Origin: Kibdelosporangium banguiense
Lineage (GTDB): Bacteria; Actinomycetota; Actinomycetes; Mycobacteriales; Pseudonocardiaceae
NCBI RefSeq assembly: GCF_017876405.1
Contig: NZ_JAGINW010000001.1
Coordinates: 7,949,203 to 8,013,202 of the forward strand
Direction of reading: 5' to 3'
DNA: 64,000 bases
The notes beneath the pieces are model-generated. The model was not told where the DNA came from, ran no database searches, and saw only the letters and a list, made by a program, of their open reading frames with translations. The position numbers were made by a program, and so were the translations under genes. Shown in pieces: positions 62,415 to 64,000 of this stretch. Numbering within the stretch: the first letter of the stretch is position 1; the number at the start of each line of letters is the position of its first letter.

Positions 62415-62590
62415 GCATCCTCCAAAATGTTCGGCAGGATACGGGTTGTACGCGAGCCGCCCGATCGACGGCCGATCGTCGAACCATATCCCGCGCATAT
62501 GTCCGAGCGTTGACCGATCGGCCGCAATGGTGCAAACATGGCAACCCTTGCATCATTCCGATCAGAGAGACGTCCCGAATCGGAGATGAG

Positions 62591-63808
62591 ATGGCCAGGC
62601 CTTGGTTTCCCGTCCTCGTCGTCAGCATGTTGTTGTTCCCCGTGGCATGCAGCGGCTCTTCGAATGCCCCGACCGGCGGTACGATCAGGATAGGCACTCT
62701 GCACCCGCTCACCGGCTCGTACGCGGGCGACGGCAGGCAACTGGAGAACGGCGCAGAACTGGCCGTCAAGGCGATCAACGACGCGGGCGGGATCAAGGCC
62801 CTCGGCGGCGCCAAGCTTGCCTTGGAACCAGGTGACACACAGGGCAAACCCGACGTCGGTCAGAGCGAGGCGCAGCGGCTGACCCAAGCCGGTGCGGTAG
62901 CCCTGATCGGCACGTACCAGAGTGCGGTGGCCCAGAACGTGGCCGCGGTCGCCGAGCGGGGCAAGGTGCCGTTCGTGATGAACGTGGCGGCTGAGGACAA
63001 GATCCTGCAGCAGGGCCTGAAGTACTCCTTTCGGGTACAGCCCGTGGGATCGAAGTTCGCCGTGCAGGCCGCGGACTACCTCAAAGCACTGTCGGCCACC
63101 ACTCAGCCGAAGGTCACCAAGATCGCGTACCTGCACGAGCAGACCAACTTCGGCCGCAACGCCTATCAGGCGTTCAAGGCGCAGGCGGAGAAGAACGGAT
63201 TCACTGTGGATCCGGAGATCAGTTACGACGCCGCCACTGTGTCCGACCTGACCACCCAGATCACCCAGGTCAAGGCGAGCGGCGCCCAGGTGCTGGCCGT
63301 CACCGGGTACTACCGTGACGGCGTGCTCGCGGCCAAGGCGATCGCGAGTGTCCAGCCGCAGTTACAGGCTGTCCTGGGCGTCGCGGACGGAGCATTCGAC
63401 CATGCCCAGTTCGTGACCGACGTCGGCAGTGCCGCCAACGGGTTTCTGAATGTCAACTATGGACTGAACCTGAAGAACCAGGAAGCCGTCACCCTGCAGA
63501 GGAACTACCAGCAGGCGCACAACCAGCCGATGCGAACGGAAGCCGGTCTGGCCTACGACACCGTCCAGGTGATCGCCGCCGCGATCGAGAAGGCTGGGAG
63601 CAGCGATCCCGCGAAGATCCGCGACGCCATAGCCCAGACGGCGCTGCCACCGGTGACCACCGGAGGACCGATCAAGTTCGACGACAAGGGCGAGAACACC
63701 GGTGCCGTGCCAGTGCTCCAGCAGGGGCAGTCCGGCAAGGTGACTGTGGTGCTACCGGAGGAGGAGGCCCAGGTCAAGCCGGTCTTCCCGGTGACGCCCG
63801 GCCAGTGA
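62591..63808 (+). CDS. Branched-chain amino acid-type ABC transporter substrate-binding lipoprotein
   Basis: 405 aa. Lipoprotein signal ends at LLFPVACSG (lipidated Cys about residue 20). The fold is the LivJ/AmiC-like periplasmic-binding type I: IRIGTLHPLTGSYAGDGRQL, AELAVKAINDAGGI, GTYQSAVAQNVAAVAER, FRVQPVGSKFAVQAADYL. Members carry leucine, isoleucine, valine, amides, urea or aromatic acids, so the ligand is open. A GGAG site precedes the ATG at 62591. Its stop overlaps the permease start (GTGA). Confidence 0.93.
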   Translation: MARPWFPVLVVSMLLFPVACSGSSNAPTGGTIRIGTLHPLTGSYAGDGRQLENGAELAVKAINDAGGIKALGGAKLALEPGDTQGKPDVGQSEAQRLTQAGAVALIGTYQSAVAQNVAAVAERGKVPFVMNVAAEDKILQQGLKYSFRVQPVGSKFAVQAADYLKALSATTQPKVTKIAYLHEQTNFGRNAYQAFKAQAEKNGFTVDPEISYDAATVSDLTTQITQVKASGAQVLAVTGYYRDGVLAAKAIASVQPQLQAVLGVADGAFDHAQFVTDVGSAANGFLNVNYGLNLKNQEAVTLQRNYQQAHNQPMRTEAGLAYDTVQVIAAAIEKAGSSDPAKIRDAIAQTALPPVTTGGPIKFDDKGENTGAVPVLQQGQSGKVTVVLPEEEAQVKPVFPVTPGQ

Positions 63809-64000
63809 GGACGGGGATGCAGGCCAGGGCTTTCGCGGTTGTCGTGCTTGTGGCCGTTGCCGTGGTCGCCGGCGCCTACCTGCGGTCAGGCAGCGGCGCG
63901 GTGGTCGGTCAGGCGATGCTCACGGGAATCCTCACCGGCGGTGTGTACGGCCTGGTCGCGATGGGGCTGACGCTGATCTTCGGCGTGCTGGACATCGTGA
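63805..64000 (+). CDS. LivH-type branched-chain amino acid ABC permease (3' end outside window)
   Basis: The visible 65 residues begin MRTGMQARAFAVVVLVAVAV (first helix), and then GILTGGVYGLVAMGLTLIFG, the typical N-terminus of LivH permeases. The GTG at 63805 overlaps the preceding stop by GTGA, so it is coupled to the binding-protein gene. ATG 63817 is an alternative start. The rest lies outside the window. Confidence 0.9.
   Translation, partial: MRTGMQARAFAVVVLVAVAVVAGAYLRSGSGAVVGQAMLTGILTGGVYGLVAMGLTLIFGVLDIV

Noticed and set aside
1..64000. CRISPR arrays, tRNA genes, rRNA and transposases
   Set aside because: No regularly spaced identical repeats, no cloverleaf with intact anticodon arm, and no transposase or integrase-like frame was seen.

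Overview
The window is high-GC actinobacterial chromosome. GTG and TTG starts, dense ATGA overlaps, a mycothiol-type maleylpyruvate isomerase, ROK, ANTAR, SARP and ECF41 regulators, and an EACC1/caspase pair all point to a filamentous actinomycete, most likely one of the Pseudonocardiales; the genus cannot be read from the sequence. No rRNA, tRNA, CRISPR array, transposase or phage gene was found. Both ends cut genes: a GH27 galactosidase on the left and a LivH-type permease on the right.

Layout. 0-6.2 kb: GH27 enzyme with a ricin-type lectin, GAF-ANTAR protein, FUSC membrane protein, a rearrangement scar joining two truncated genes (3.3-4.0 kb), two convergent HesB-like genes, a UdgX uracil-DNA glycosylase and an SRPBCC protein. 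6.4-10.3 kb: a protein with the leader motif of contractile-injection-associated proteins, then an NLR-like ATPase with an N-terminal RHIM-like amyloid motif whose WD40 part is in another frame. 10.3-25.4 kb: an alpha-glucan utilisation locus with two secreted GH31 enzymes (CBM35 and CBM20), an ABC importer without its own ATPase, cytoplasmic GH31 and GH15 enzymes, and two divergent ROK regulators. 25.5-30.0 kb: a complete gentisate pathway (3-hydroxybenzoate 6-hydroxylase type monooxygenase, gentisate dioxygenase, maleylpyruvate isomerase, fumarylpyruvate hydrolase, IclR regulator). 30.0-37.1 kb: a PBP-like protein that has lost active-site residues, a Tat-exported PHP protein, a two-component system, a CPBP protease and an AlkZ-like protein.

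37.1-50.8 kb: a 1015-aa SARP regulator diverges from a tightly coupled ten-gene cluster (aminotransferase, epimerase, UbiA prenyltransferase, three GT2 glycosyltransferases, a flippase-like membrane protein, two membrane-anchored EEP-fold proteins and a methyltransferase). It looks like a polyprenyl-linked glycan or glycolipid pathway that I do not recognise. One EEP paralogue has an intact active site and the other has lost it. 50.8-55.1 kb: ECF41 sigma factor with an FAD oxidoreductase, then a TetR/MFS pair sharing a 43-bp intergenic region with three copies of one palindrome. 55.3-60.3 kb: a DUF4142 protein, an ArsR regulator, a roadblock protein, and a three-gene conflict-type operon: a secreted G1-peptidase-like protein (frameshifted in a G run), an EACC1 protein, and a caspase fused to a membrane helix and a lectin-like domain. 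60.5-64.0 kb: a monooxygenase-fold protein, a DUF4037 protein, a decayed beta-lactamase gene and the start of a branched-chain amino-acid type importer.

The likeliest under-described systems are the EACC1-caspase-lectin operon, the NLR with its neighbour, and the UbiA/GT2/EEP cluster. Several genes carry one-base frame breaks in G/C runs, so raw-read checks should come before biological interpretation of those breaks.
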